Part shown: in pieces, positions 9,456-17,360 of the stretch
How the letters are laid out: every line of letters starts with the position of its first letter
How positions within the stretch are numbered: the stretch's first letter is position 1
NCBI RefSeq assembly: GCF_001637325.1
Contig: NZ_LRXL01000037.1
Location: 186,001 to 250,000, forward strand
Source of the DNA: Cochleicola gelatinilyticus
GTDB taxonomy: Bacteria > Bacteroidota > Bacteroidia > Flavobacteriales > Flavobacteriaceae
Direction: 5' to 3'
DNA length: 64,000 bases
Notes under the pieces: model-generated
What the model was told of the DNA's origin: nothing
The model's input: only the letters and a program-made list of their open reading frames with translations
Database searches by the model: none
Position numbers and translations under genes: made by a program

Positions 9456-9762
9456 GAATGTATCGAATTTGCTCAAAAATACAAAATGCGGCGATTTGAA
9501 AGCGTACTGATCTCAAAAAATATAAAAGTTACTACGTTCTCTTCGGAAACTATTTTTAATTAACGATATTTGTGTTTCGTTTTTTGGGAATCTGAACCAG
9601 TTGAATTATACGATTAAACTCTCATGATTCTTTTGAAAACTTTGCGTTAGGGATTGCAGTGGCATCCTCGCCGTCGCCTTTTGGGGCGATTCGGAGAGAT
9701 ATAACGAAAAGCCCGCCTTTTGAAGCGATAGCGGAAAGAGGAACGCCCAAAAATAAACACAT
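9456..9762. other. intergenic region between divergent genes
   Basis: No protein-coding gene is convincing here. The right part holds the structured repeat-type RNA element described separately (9644-9748). The left part (9480-9640) is AT-rich and should hold the carboxylase promoter on the minus strand; I could not place a clean TAnnTTTG box there. Confidence 0.5.
9644..9748 (+). ncRNA. structured flavobacterial repeat-type RNA element, copy A
   Basis: The segment has a closing helix GCGTT (9644-9648) with AACGC (9742-9746), a small hairpin GGAT-TGCAGTGGC-ATCC, a GC-rich hairpin (TCGCC TTTTGG GGCGA inside CTC..GAG), a conserved linker AACGAAAAGCCCG and a last hairpin CCGC..GCGG. A second copy with the same order of motifs lies at 13289-13400, and the closing helix there is made of other bases. 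From memory, elements with AGGGATTG.AGTG and GAAAGCCCG are scattered in Flavobacteriia; this may be the Rfam Flavo-1 motif, but I cannot verify the name here. Confidence 0.6.
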
Positions 9763-9942
9763 ATGATGAATAAAAATACAGTACTGGCTTGGGCCACATT
9801 TATAATGATCTTAGTAGGATGTGCCTTAATTGCTTTAGGAGCGTTTCGGTACGATGATGTTGCCGGATGGGGATTTGCTGCGGTAGGAATTGGCTTCTTT
9901 GCGATCGCATGGGTATTTAATGCGCTGAAAGGGCGTATGTAG
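9763..9942 (+). CDS. small membrane protein, CAL67264-like family
   Basis: A 59-residue protein with two hydrophobic segments (NTVLAWATFIMILVGCALIAL and GWGFAAVGIGFFAIAWVF) joined by a short polar loop FRYDD. It ends 30 bases before ettA and is on the same strand. This size, the two-helix hairpin and the position before the ABC-F gene fit the small flavobacterial family named after CAL67264 of Gramella. Function unknown. An alternative start is the second ATG (9766). Confidence 0.65.
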   Translation: MMNKNTVLAWATFIMILVGCALIALGAFRYDDVAGWGFAAVGIGFFAIAWVFNALKGRM

Positions 9943-9972
9943 CTTAACAGAAATAACAAAAAAAACACAAAA

Positions 9973-11664
9973 ATGGCAGACGATAAGAAAGTAATCTTTT
10001 CAATGTCCGGAGTAACTAAATCGTTTCAAAACGCGCAGACTCCGGTGCTTAAAAATATATATTTAAGCTTCTTTTATGGAGCGAAGATCGGTATTCTTGG
10101 TCTTAACGGAAGTGGTAAATCCACGTTGCTTAAGATTATTGCGGGGGTCGATAAAAATTTTCAAGGCGATGTAGTGTTTGCTCCCGGATATAGCGTAGGC
10201 TACCTGGAACAAGAACCGCAGTTGGACGAAGATAAAACTGTTTTGGAAGTGGTGAAAGAAGGAGCTGCCGAAACCGTAGCAATCTTAGATGAGTATAATA
10301 AGATCAACGATATGTTTGGTCTGGAAGAAGTATATAGCGATGCAGATAAAATGCAGAAGCTCATGGACCGCCAGGCGAAACTACAGGACCAGATCGATGC
10401 TTCAGACGCTTGGGAATTGGACACTAAATTGGAAATTGCGATGGATGCACTTCGCACGCCAGATCCCGATAAAAAAATTGGGGTATTATCGGGTGGGGAA
10501 CGACGTCGTGTTGCATTGTGCCGTTTGTTATTACAAGAGCCAGACGTGTTACTCCTTGATGAACCAACGAACCACTTAGATGCAGAAAGTGTACACTGGT
10601 TAGAACACCATTTAGCACAATACAAAGGAACAGTGATCGCGGTAACGCACGACCGGTATTTCTTGGATAATGTGGCAGGTTGGATTTTAGAACTGGATCG
10701 TGGTGAAGGAATTCCTTGGAAAGGGAATTACTCTTCGTGGTTGGATCAGAAATCGAAACGTATGGCACAGGAAAGTAAAACGGCTTCGAAACGTCAGAAA
10801 ACATTAGAGCGTGAATTAGATTGGGTACGTCAAGGTGCGAAAGGAAGACAGACCAAACAAAAAGCACGTTTAAAGAATTATGATAAATTATTAAGTCAGG
10901 ACCAAAAACAACTGGACGAAAAGCTGGAGATCTACATCCCTAACGGACCGCGTTTAGGAACCAATGTGATCGAAGCAACAGGTGTGAGTAAAGCTTATGG
11001 AGATAAACTACTCTATGAAGATCTTAACTTCAAGTTGCCACAAGCAGGAATTGTGGGAGTGATTGGACCTAACGGGGCTGGTAAAACTACAATTTTTAGA
11101 ATGATCATGGATGAAGAAACTCCCGATAAAGGTGAGTTTACCACAGGGGAAACGGCAAAGGTAGCCTATGTAGATCAGGCGCACTCTAATATTGATCCCA
11201 ACAAAACGATCTGGCAGAATTTTAGCGATGAGCAGGAGTTGGTAATGATGGGCGGACGACAAGTGAATTCACGAGCGTATTTAAGCAGGTTTAATTTTAG
11301 CGGAAGCGAACAGAACAAAAAAGTATCGATGCTTTCTGGTGGTGAGCGAAACCGTTTGCACCTTGCTATGACCCTAAAAGAAGAAGGAAACGTTTTGTTA
11401 CTCGATGAGCCTACGAACGATTTGGATGTAAACACCCTTCGAGCATTGGAAGAAGGTCTGGAAAATTTTGCCGGTTGTGCTGTAGTAATTAGTCACGACC
11501 GTTGGTTCTTAGACCGTATCTGTACACATATTCTTGCTTTTGAAGGTGACAGCCAAGTATATTTCTTTGAAGGTGGTTTTAGTGAGTATGAAGAGAATAA
11601 AAAACAACGTTTGGGTGGAGATTTGATGCCGAAACGTATTAAGTATAAAAAACTGATTCGATAA
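9973..11664 (+). CDS. ettA: ABC-F protein, energy-dependent translational throttle EttA
   Basis: A 563-residue soluble twin-ATPase without membrane segments. The two cassettes show Walker A GLNGSGKST and GPNGAGKTT, signature LSGGERRRVALCR and LSGGERNRLHLAM, and Walker B LLLDEPTNHLD and LLLDEPTNDLD; the linker (about 240-320) is rich in charged residues as in the P-site tRNA interaction motif. The insert in the first cassette (arm) and the C-terminal GGDLMPKRIKYKKL ending match EttA rather than Uup or Vga. It binds the ribosomal E site and gates translation according to ATP/ADP ratio. The following lipoprotein gene begins directly after its stop codon. Confidence 0.92.
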   Translation: MADDKKVIFSMSGVTKSFQNAQTPVLKNIYLSFFYGAKIGILGLNGSGKSTLLKIIAGVDKNFQGDVVFAPGYSVGYLEQEPQLDEDKTVLEVVKEGAAETVAILDEYNKINDMFGLEEVYSDADKMQKLMDRQAKLQDQIDASDAWELDTKLEIAMDALRTPDPDKKIGVLSGGERRRVALCRLLLQEPDVLLLDEPTNHLDAESVHWLEHHLAQYKGTVIAVTHDRYFLDNVAGWILELDRGEGIPWKGNYSSWLDQKSKRMAQESKTASKRQKTLERELDWVRQGAKGRQTKQKARLKNYDKLLSQDQKQLDEKLEIYIPNGPRLGTNVIEATGVSKAYGDKLLYEDLNFKLPQAGIVGVIGPNGAGKTTIFRMIMDEETPDKGEFTTGETAKVAYVDQAHSNIDPNKTIWQNFSDEQELVMMGGRQVNSRAYLSRFNFSGSEQNKKVSMLSGGERNRLHLAMTLKEEGNVLLLDEPTNDLDVNTLRALEEGLENFAGCAVVISHDRWFLDRICTHILAFEGDSQVYFFEGGFSEYEENKKQRLGGDLMPKRIKYKKLIR

Positions 11665-12126
11665 ATGATGTTGAGAAATGTGATGGTGCTTCTTATTGCT
11701 GTAAGTCTAGCATCGTGTGGCGCAAAGAAAAATGTGGCTACAACTGAAAACACTACTGTAGCTACCGAAATAAAGGAAGTTGAGACCGGGACGAATCCTA
11801 CTATTGCGTATAAAAGTTTAGGGAATGGAGTGGCTTCGATACAACTTGAATTGTTTGAAAACGATTTATTCATCTTCGAGCTAACCAGTATTCCACAGCC
11901 GGAAGATGGGGGCGATGCTATAAAAATTTCAGAAAAAGGAACTTTTACTTCTGAAGGGAATTTAAAAACCTTGAAGTTTAGAAATCCGAAATTTTCTCTA
12001 TCAGCTTTGTTCGATGCTACTTACGGGGGCAGTAATGAGTTTAAAGTGATCGATGATCGTACGGTACGAATAAATACCGATAAGAAAACAATTATGATCT
12101 GGGGTGTTGCGTGTGAACGACTCTAA
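11665..12126 (+). CDS. lipoprotein of unknown function
   Basis: A 153-residue protein beginning with a lipoprotein signal (VLLIAVSLASCGAKKN, lipobox LASC). The mature part is short, beta-rich and without recognised motifs (VASIQLELFENDLFIFEL, then a C-terminal ...IMIWGVACERL); it loosely recalls NlpE/META-type lipoproteins but the similarity is not convincing. The start ATG lies immediately after the ettA stop, so translation is probably coupled to ettA. A second ATG (11668) is an equally possible start. Confidence 0.7.
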   Translation: MMLRNVMVLLIAVSLASCGAKKNVATTENTTVATEIKEVETGTNPTIAYKSLGNGVASIQLELFENDLFIFELTSIPQPEDGGDAIKISEKGTFTSEGNLKTLKFRNPKFSLSALFDATYGGSNEFKVIDDRTVRINTDKKTIMIWGVACERL

Positions 12127-12136
12127 GTACTAATTC

Positions 12137-12158
12137 TACACCTTATTTTTAAGGTTAG
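12137..12158. terminator. weak bidirectional terminator between convergent genes
   Basis: An inverted repeat around CTACACCTTA / TAAGGTTAG with a T-rich loop and flanking AT-rich sequence lies in the 35-base space between the plus-strand lipoprotein and the minus-strand methyltransferase. One bulged base makes it weak. Confidence 0.35.
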
Positions 12159-12161
12159 TGG

Positions 12162-13229
12162 TTATTTATGCGAAAGCACCCAAAGTTCAACTTCTTCGGA
12201 ATCACGCCAATGTTGATCGCGTTTTGTTTTTTCTGAAGCTGTTTGTACTCGCTTTTTGTAACATCGGTCTAATTTAAAGCGTCCTTCTTTTAGTAACTCT
12301 GTTTCTATAGGATGCGCTTTCGTTTCGTTTGTTATATGTGCTAGATTCGAGAATAAGAGTATTACTTTTCCCTCTGGTAACAAGTGTTTTTTAGCTGCTT
12401 CGAAAAAGTCTGGAAATAATTCTTCGTTGTAATATATGGCTGCATCGATACCATCTGAGTCTTGTGTTTCTGGCAACCAGGGTGGATTAAAAACAATGAG
12501 TTCGGTCTGTTTTTTGAAATTTCCAAAGAGGGAGGTATACTCTAATTCTATTTTTCGTGACAGTTTTGTGTTTCCCATAAACTCGGTTAACCCTACGATG
12601 GCATTCGGATTTATATCGGTGCCAAATACTTTTTGAAATCCGTGCTGCACTAATTGTAATGAAAGAATACCACTTCCGAAACCAATATCAATAGCGTTTT
12701 TTTTAGCCCCTTCGTACCGCTTTAACCACTTATCGAAAAGTTCTAAATGATCGAAACGGGTAGGGAAATAAGTGCCGTAATAGGGATGAATTTTATTTCG
12801 TAAAACTGGAATCGATATTCCGTTCTCATACCATTGCCAAGAACTATTTAATCCTTGTATTTGAGGAAAGGGGAATAAAAAATTGCTGAGTTCTGGATAC
12901 AATTTTTTAAACCAACCAATTTCGGGTGCTTTTTTTACTATTAGTTTATGGTCTTGAATTTCTGCTAATACACGATTAGACAGTGTGTGATATTCTGCGC
13001 GATATGCACGTTGCTCTTGGAAAGATTTGTTTGGGAACTTCTTTTTTAAGTGCGTCTTTAATGCTTTAAGGAGCACTAAACCATTACTATAATAAGCAGT
13101 TATTAAAACCGGTTTTTCAGCTTCTAAGAGCTTTATTGTTTCTGCGAGCTCTGTTTCTTGATTATAAACAGCTATTTCTGACTTAAGTGGAATAGGTGCA
13201 GGTTTATTTATTTGGATGTCTAATGCCAT
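12162..13229 (-). CDS. class I SAM-dependent methyltransferase (NPPW motif)
   Basis: A 355-residue protein. Residues about 180-330 form a Rossmann methyltransferase: motif I AIDIGFGSGILSLQL, acidic ribose-binding VFGTDINPNAI and the substrate-base motif FNPPWLPE, as in N-methyltransferases that act on glutamine side chains or RNA/DNA bases. The first 150 residues are a separate domain without known motifs. The NPPW class suggests a target such as a ribosomal protein, release factor or rRNA guanine, but this is inference. The gene is monocistronic and lies opposite to the ettA-lipoprotein unit. Confidence 0.78.
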   Translation of the reverse strand: MALDIQINKPAPIPLKSEIAVYNQETELAETIKLLEAEKPVLITAYYSNGLVLLKALKTHLKKKFPNKSFQEQRAYRAEYHTLSNRVLAEIQDHKLIVKKAPEIGWFKKLYPELSNFLFPFPQIQGLNSSWQWYENGISIPVLRNKIHPYYGTYFPTRFDHLELFDKWLKRYEGAKKNAIDIGFGSGILSLQLVQHGFQKVFGTDINPNAIVGLTEFMGNTKLSRKIELEYTSLFGNFKKQTELIVFNPPWLPETQDSDGIDAAIYYNEELFPDFFEAAKKHLLPEGKVILLFSNLAHITNETKAHPIETELLKEGRFKLDRCYKKRVQTASEKTKRDQHWRDSEEVELWVLSHK

Positions 13230-13288
13230 AAGAAAATAGTGTTGATGTTTGTTTAAATGAATTTCTCTGCTTCAATTACAAATAATTT

Positions 13289-13400
13289 GCATGAGGGATT
13301 GTAGTGTAAATCCCGCAACCCGACAGAGGAGGAGTGAGGAATTGAAACGTAAAGCCCGACCCTACAGCTTTTTGTATAACAAAGCTGTAGGGTCATGCCC
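13289..13400 (+). ncRNA. structured flavobacterial repeat-type RNA element, copy B
   Basis: The closing helix is GCATGA (13289-13294) with TCATGC (13393-13398); next come the hairpin GGGATT-GTAGTGTA-AATCCC, a variable middle part, the linker AACGTAAAGCCCG and a 14-bp perfect hairpin GACCCTACAGCTTT / AAAGCTGTAGGGTC (13358-13371 and 13381-13394). The order of motifs is that of copy A at 9644-9748 although the helices differ in sequence. The element lies between two minus-strand genes on the opposite strand. It has no T-run, so it is not an ordinary terminator. Confidence 0.6.
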
Positions 13401-13472
13401 TAAAAGAACAGACCCATTAAGATGAAAAGTTATTTTTGTTTTCAAGTTGACTGAGTTTTCTTCTCTCTATTA

Positions 13473-14627
13473 TCATTTTGTCAACGTAGTAATTACATGT
13501 GGGTACTTGGAGTTTCGATTCTGAAACCGCAAAATCGTGTCTTTTACGATGACTCCTTTATCGATATTGATAGCATTTTTTAGGGTTGTATTTTTTTCCC
13601 AGCTTAGGCGTCCTTCAATAACAGAAGGTAGGTGTACAATTAAGGCGGCAGAAATAGACCTTGAGGCGCTTTCCCAAAAGTAGCTCGGTGTATGATCTAC
13701 TGCATAGTAATCTATTTTGTCTATTGCTATCATGGGGTTTTTGAACGTAGTAGGTTTAGCGAAATAGAATCCCATACCTTCATCGCAACTTACGTCTATA
13801 ATTAGTGTGCCAGGTGTAAGCATGTTTTTATCTTCTTCTTTTATATAATCGATGGGGTTATCTGTATCTTGATAAGTTCCATTAATAATGATTTCTGATT
13901 CTTTAATAAGGTCTATTAAAGGACGTTCGGTTCCGTCATGTTCGACCACAATTAGTCTTGCTTCATCTTTATTTCCTTTTCTTAATCTGGTATAATGCAC
14001 ATCTAATACTTCTTCTCTAACCTCATGATCGGGCCTTTGAATACATATTGTTATATCTCTAAAACCATGTGCTTTTAACGCATAAATTGCGCCTCTGCTT
14101 ACAGCACCAAAACTGAAAATAATTGCTTTACGTTGGTTTCCGTAATGTCCGTCGATACCTTTTAATTGAAGCGCATGTATAACGGCAGCATACCCTGCTA
14201 TTTCGTTATTTTTATAAAAAGTATGCCTTCCTTTTTGTCCGTTGGGACTCCAGACATACATATCTTCAAAGGCAATTAGTGTTAGCTTTTTATCGATAGC
14301 TATTTGGGTAATGTCATTTTGTTGAGCACAATGAGGATATCCCCAAATAATACCGCCTTCCTTTAGGTCTTTTAAATCGGAAAGTATGGGCTTGGCAATG
14401 ATAGCAGCGCCCATATCGGCTAGTATTTCCTGTCGAGAGGCAACGCCGCCAGTGAGCTCTGAAATTTCTTCATCTTTGATATGAAAAGGTTTACCATAAC
14501 CTTTTTCGAAAATAAGTTGTTTACGAATAGATTGAGGAAGTCTTTTTAGGTGTTCGGGGTGAATTGGAACTCGTCGTTCATCTACTTTTCTTGAAGTTCC
14601 GATAACTCCCATTTTTAACAAAGCCAT
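13473..14627 (-). CDS. alanine dehydrogenase/PNT-family NAD(P)-dependent dehydrogenase, possibly N5-(carboxyethyl)ornithine synthase-like
   Basis: A 384-residue soluble protein. The N-terminus (MGVIGTSRKVDERRVPIHPEH) has the signature of alanine dehydrogenase/transhydrogenase N-domains (.ERRvp..P); a Rossmann domain follows with IIFSFGAVSRGAIYAL, and the C-terminal VDHTPSYFWESASRSIS resembles CEOS and saccharopine-dehydrogenase-like enzymes. Such enzymes reductively condense an amino acid with a keto acid or oxidise an amino acid with NAD(P). The exact substrate cannot be deduced. The gene is single, with the RNA element downstream and a long intergenic region upstream. Confidence 0.7.
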   Translation of the reverse strand: MALLKMGVIGTSRKVDERRVPIHPEHLKRLPQSIRKQLIFEKGYGKPFHIKDEEISELTGGVASRQEILADMGAAIIAKPILSDLKDLKEGGIIWGYPHCAQQNDITQIAIDKKLTLIAFEDMYVWSPNGQKGRHTFYKNNEIAGYAAVIHALQLKGIDGHYGNQRKAIIFSFGAVSRGAIYALKAHGFRDITICIQRPDHEVREEVLDVHYTRLRKGNKDEARLIVVEHDGTERPLIDLIKESEIIINGTYQDTDNPIDYIKEEDKNMLTPGTLIIDVSCDEGMGFYFAKPTTFKNPMIAIDKIDYYAVDHTPSYFWESASRSISAALIVHLPSVIEGRLSWEKNTTLKNAINIDKGVIVKDTILRFQNRNSKYPHVITTLTK

Positions 14628-15017
14628 TTTTTTCTTATTGAAACGAATTGCAAAATAATGAGATCGGCAAAGCGTAAGATTATTAGTACTAAGTGATAGT
14701 TACTTTCCAGCAGTTAGGCATTAATCTACTCACTGGAGTTTCATAAATCAGAATAGTGGCTTTGAAGACGACTGCAAAGAGAAGCAGAAGGAATGCGAAG
14801 AGATTATTAAGATGAATAATACAGTGTTAAAGATACTTCATTAAGAACTAGTAATCTCATGATTAATAAGTTAATTAGGCTGCTTGCTTTTTCTTAAGAA
14901 AAGGACTTTTAAAATTAAATCGTCTTTTCTCTCGTATTTATAGAAAATAAAAAACAGCTTATTTAAGTAAGCTGTTTTTAGAATTCTTCTATTCGGTTTT
15001 TAGAGAGGTACGGGATG
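14628..15017. other. 390-base intergenic region
   Basis: No coding signal, tRNA or repeat was found. It carries the minus-strand terminator of the MBL lipoprotein at its right end (14951-14978) and presumably the promoter of the dehydrogenase at its left end. A short AT-rich dyad CTTTTTCTTAAGAAAAG lies near 14886-14903 without an obvious role. Confidence 0.4.
14940..14978 (-). terminator. terminator of the MBL lipoprotein gene
   Basis: A perfect 11-bp stem TAAGCTGTTTT (minus strand) with a 6-base loop; on the minus strand it ends in TTTTTTATTTTC. It is 40 bases after the stop of the minus-strand MBL gene. The A/T-rich flanks could also allow termination on the plus strand. Confidence 0.7.
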
Positions 15018-15830
15018 CTACTCTTTTTCGGGATACCAATCTAATTGTATTACTTCGATATTCGTATCGCCATTATTAACAAGTTCCTTAAATTTAGAAA
15101 CATCGCTTAAACCGTCGGTTCCTCTGTAGTGATATGGATATATTTTAGCTGGTTTAAAAGCCAGTACACCATCTGCAGCGCTCTCTACCGTCATTGTGTA
15201 CGGAAGGTTCATGCAAACAAATGCCACATCGATATCGTTTAGATTGCGCATTTCTGGAATGTCTTCGGTGTCTCCAGAAATGTATACACGCATGCCGTCT
15301 TTTTCAATAATGTATCCATTTCCACGACCTTTCTCATGAAACTTTAGCGCTTCTTCTCGTAAATTGTACATGGGGATCGCTTCGAATGTAAATCCGTCGA
15401 AACCTTTCATATTGGTATTTGCTCCGTTATTTAGTATAGTTGTTACAGACTGTAATTCTTCTGGCAGTTTATCTGCAACGGCTTTAGGCGCGATAATTCC
15501 TGTACCATCTGCAATGACAGCCGTTACCGTTTCTGCGTTTAAATGATCTCCGTGTATATCGCTAATAAGGATAAGATCGGGTGATTCCATTCCGGCGAAT
15601 GCTTCAGCGCCACCTACGGGATCTACATATATCGTTTTTCCCTCCCATTCTAATACCATGGTCGCATGTGAAATAGGGGTTATATTAAAATCTGCTACTT
15701 CCATAGAAGTATCCTCAGTATCTGAAGTTACAGTCGCAACATCATCGTTTTCTGATGCGTTTTTATCTTTTTTCGAATTACAGCCCAATAGCATTAATGC
15801 TACTGCTGCGAAGTAAAGTACTTTTTTCAT
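15018..15830 (-). CDS. MBL-fold metal-dependent hydrolase, lipoprotein (UlaG/YtkL-like)
   Basis: A 270-residue protein with a lipoprotein signal (VALMLLGCNSKK) followed by a low-complexity acidic linker (DKNASENDDVATVTSDTEDT). The hydrolase domain starts at ITPISHATMVLEWEGKTIYVDP and has the metal motif ISDIHGDHLN (HxDH), with YISGDTEDI as the later aspartate-bearing strand and YPYHYRGTDGL as the last histidine segment. These features fit the L-ascorbate-6-phosphate lactonase-like branch of MBL proteins. Periplasmic or outer-membrane anchored; substrate unknown. Monocistronic. Confidence 0.82.
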   Translation of the reverse strand: MKKVLYFAAVALMLLGCNSKKDKNASENDDVATVTSDTEDTSMEVADFNITPISHATMVLEWEGKTIYVDPVGGAEAFAGMESPDLILISDIHGDHLNAETVTAVIADGTGIIAPKAVADKLPEELQSVTTILNNGANTNMKGFDGFTFEAIPMYNLREEALKFHEKGRGNGYIIEKDGMRVYISGDTEDIPEMRNLNDIDVAFVCMNLPYTMTVESAADGVLAFKPAKIYPYHYRGTDGLSDVSKFKELVNNGDTNIEVIQLDWYPEKE

Positions 15831-15892
15831 AATGGTTATTTTGCTCTAAAATACTAAGAAATAACACAAGAATTATGAGGTTTTACAATACT

Positions 15893-16357
15893 TTAAGAGA
15901 GTTGTAACTCCATTTTTATATTGCTTCGCTCGTACGGACTGTCTGTTTCTACTGGTACTTCAATGAACCCGTATTTTCGATAGATATAAATTGCATTTTC
16001 TAATTTGGTATTAGAATACAGAAACAATTTTTTAAACTCATTTTCTTTGGCAAAATTAATACAGTGTTGCATGAGCAATTGCCCTACATTTTTTCCACGT
16101 TGTTTTGGTGGAACAGCCATTTTAGTAAGTTCGAATATTCCTTCACCTCGCTTTAAAAGAGCTACCGTACCAAGAATTTCATTTTCTTCTTTGGCAAAGA
16201 ATATGTGTCCACCAGGACCTAAAATGTGTTCATCGGGATTGCTTAAAACTTCTTTGTCGTAGTCTTCGACGTAAAAAAAAGTTTCTAACCATTCTATATT
16301 AAACTCATAGAAAGCCGATGCATATTTAGGATCGAAAGAGATTATTTCTATTTGCAT
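15893..16357 (-). CDS. GNAT family N-acetyltransferase
   Basis: A 154-residue protein with the acetyl-CoA binding fold: ILGTVALLKRGEGIFELTKMAVPPKQRGKNVGQLLMQHCI contains the Q/RxxGxG/A-like pyrophosphate loop (KQRGKNVGQLL), and LYSNTKLENAIYIYRKYGF is the typical C-terminal strand-helix. It overlaps the hutG stop region by 10 bases, so it belongs to the hut operon. In flavobacterial hut operons its substrate is unknown; an amino-acid derivative is a guess. Confidence 0.82.
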   Translation of the reverse strand: MQIEIISFDPKYASAFYEFNIEWLETFFYVEDYDKEVLSNPDEHILGPGGHIFFAKEENEILGTVALLKRGEGIFELTKMAVPPKQRGKNVGQLLMQHCINFAKENEFKKLFLYSNTKLENAIYIYRKYGFIEVPVETDSPYERSNIKMELQLS

Positions 16358-17352
16358 ACGATGTCACTTATTAAATATGATATTGCTTTCCCCACCTGAT
16401 TAGGAAAAATACCCGCCGAAGGAGCGCCTTCGCAGATGTGAATGTAAGTACAATTTGGGTGTTTTGAAAAATACGACAAAAATTTTCGAGCTTCTGTAAG
16501 CGTAAATCCACTAGGTGTCATGGCACTACTTCCAAAATTTTCAATAGCATCTAAGTCCAGTTCGAGTCCGAACTTTTTGTTACAGCAAAAGGTTTCTGCT
16601 TGTTGAAGAGCTTCAGAAAAGGTATTTTCTTCTGAAATAGATATTCCTTCAAACAATATATATTGGATACGTTTTGCATGTTTCTGAAGCTTCTCGAAAA
16701 TACTTTCAGAAGTATAGTTGCGATGCAGTCCGAAGATAAAATAACGGTCTAAATATCCATCTTCGAAAGCATATGTAAATCCGTTGCCGCTATGGCGATG
16801 TTCTAACGATCTAAAATCGGTGTGTGCATCGAAGTTGATACAATTTACGGGGGATGTAAGAGCTTCGCTCGCTCCTTTTAAGTTTCCGTAGCTGTTGTTA
16901 TGTCCACCGCCGATTAGAATAGGAATTTTTCCTGTGGCTACAATCTTTCCGATCACTTCTGAAACCATATGATCGATCTGCGTGACTAGTTCTCCTAGTT
17001 TTTCGGCATAGTGTGTGTCATCTTCCGAAATGGATGCCGCCTGTTTCATTTGTTGATCGCAATTGATTGTTCCCAGCAATATAAGACCCTCCTGATTTAT
17101 GTAGTAGTTTTTCTGAACGTTTACAAATGCATTCAATGTTGCCTCCCAAGCTTCCGAAGCACCTTTTTTTCCCAAGTTAGCCCGCACCCCGATATCTTCA
17201 GGAATTCCTAAAAGAACATATTTCGCTTCCGAAGTATTAAGTGCATCCCACCCTGAAGCTACTTCGATCACCTCGCCCAGTTTTGTCTCACCTTCTCGTT
17301 TGTTTATACGTTTTTTATACTCGCTTTCAGAAAAAAAATGAATGGTTTTCAT
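16348..17352 (-). CDS. hutG: formimidoylglutamase / arginase-family ureohydrolase (HutG-type)
   Basis: A 334-residue ureohydrolase. Manganese ligands are present in all the usual places: GGGHNNSYGN (first His), NFDAHTDFRSLE (DxHxD) and LDLDAIEN (DxD). HutG hydrolyses N-formimidoylglutamate to glutamate and formamide in histidine breakdown. The gene begins 8 bases after the hutI stop on the same strand. I use the ATG at 17352; a GTG at 17364 overlaps the hutI stop as GTGA and is an alternative. The position directly behind hutI is the main reason for HutG rather than arginase or agmatinase. Confidence 0.88.
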   Translation of the reverse strand: MKTIHFFSESEYKKRINKREGETKLGEVIEVASGWDALNTSEAKYVLLGIPEDIGVRANLGKKGASEAWEATLNAFVNVQKNYYINQEGLILLGTINCDQQMKQAASISEDDTHYAEKLGELVTQIDHMVSEVIGKIVATGKIPILIGGGHNNSYGNLKGASEALTSPVNCINFDAHTDFRSLEHRHSGNGFTYAFEDGYLDRYFIFGLHRNYTSESIFEKLQKHAKRIQYILFEGISISEENTFSEALQQAETFCCNKKFGLELDLDAIENFGSSAMTPSGFTLTEARKFLSYFSKHPNCTYIHICEGAPSAGIFPNQVGKAISYLISDIVCK

Positions 17353-17360
17353 GGTGCTAT

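Noticed and set aside
9606-9968. A 120-aa minus-strand ORF
   Set aside because: It covers the RNA element and the small membrane protein gene in antisense and has no domain features.
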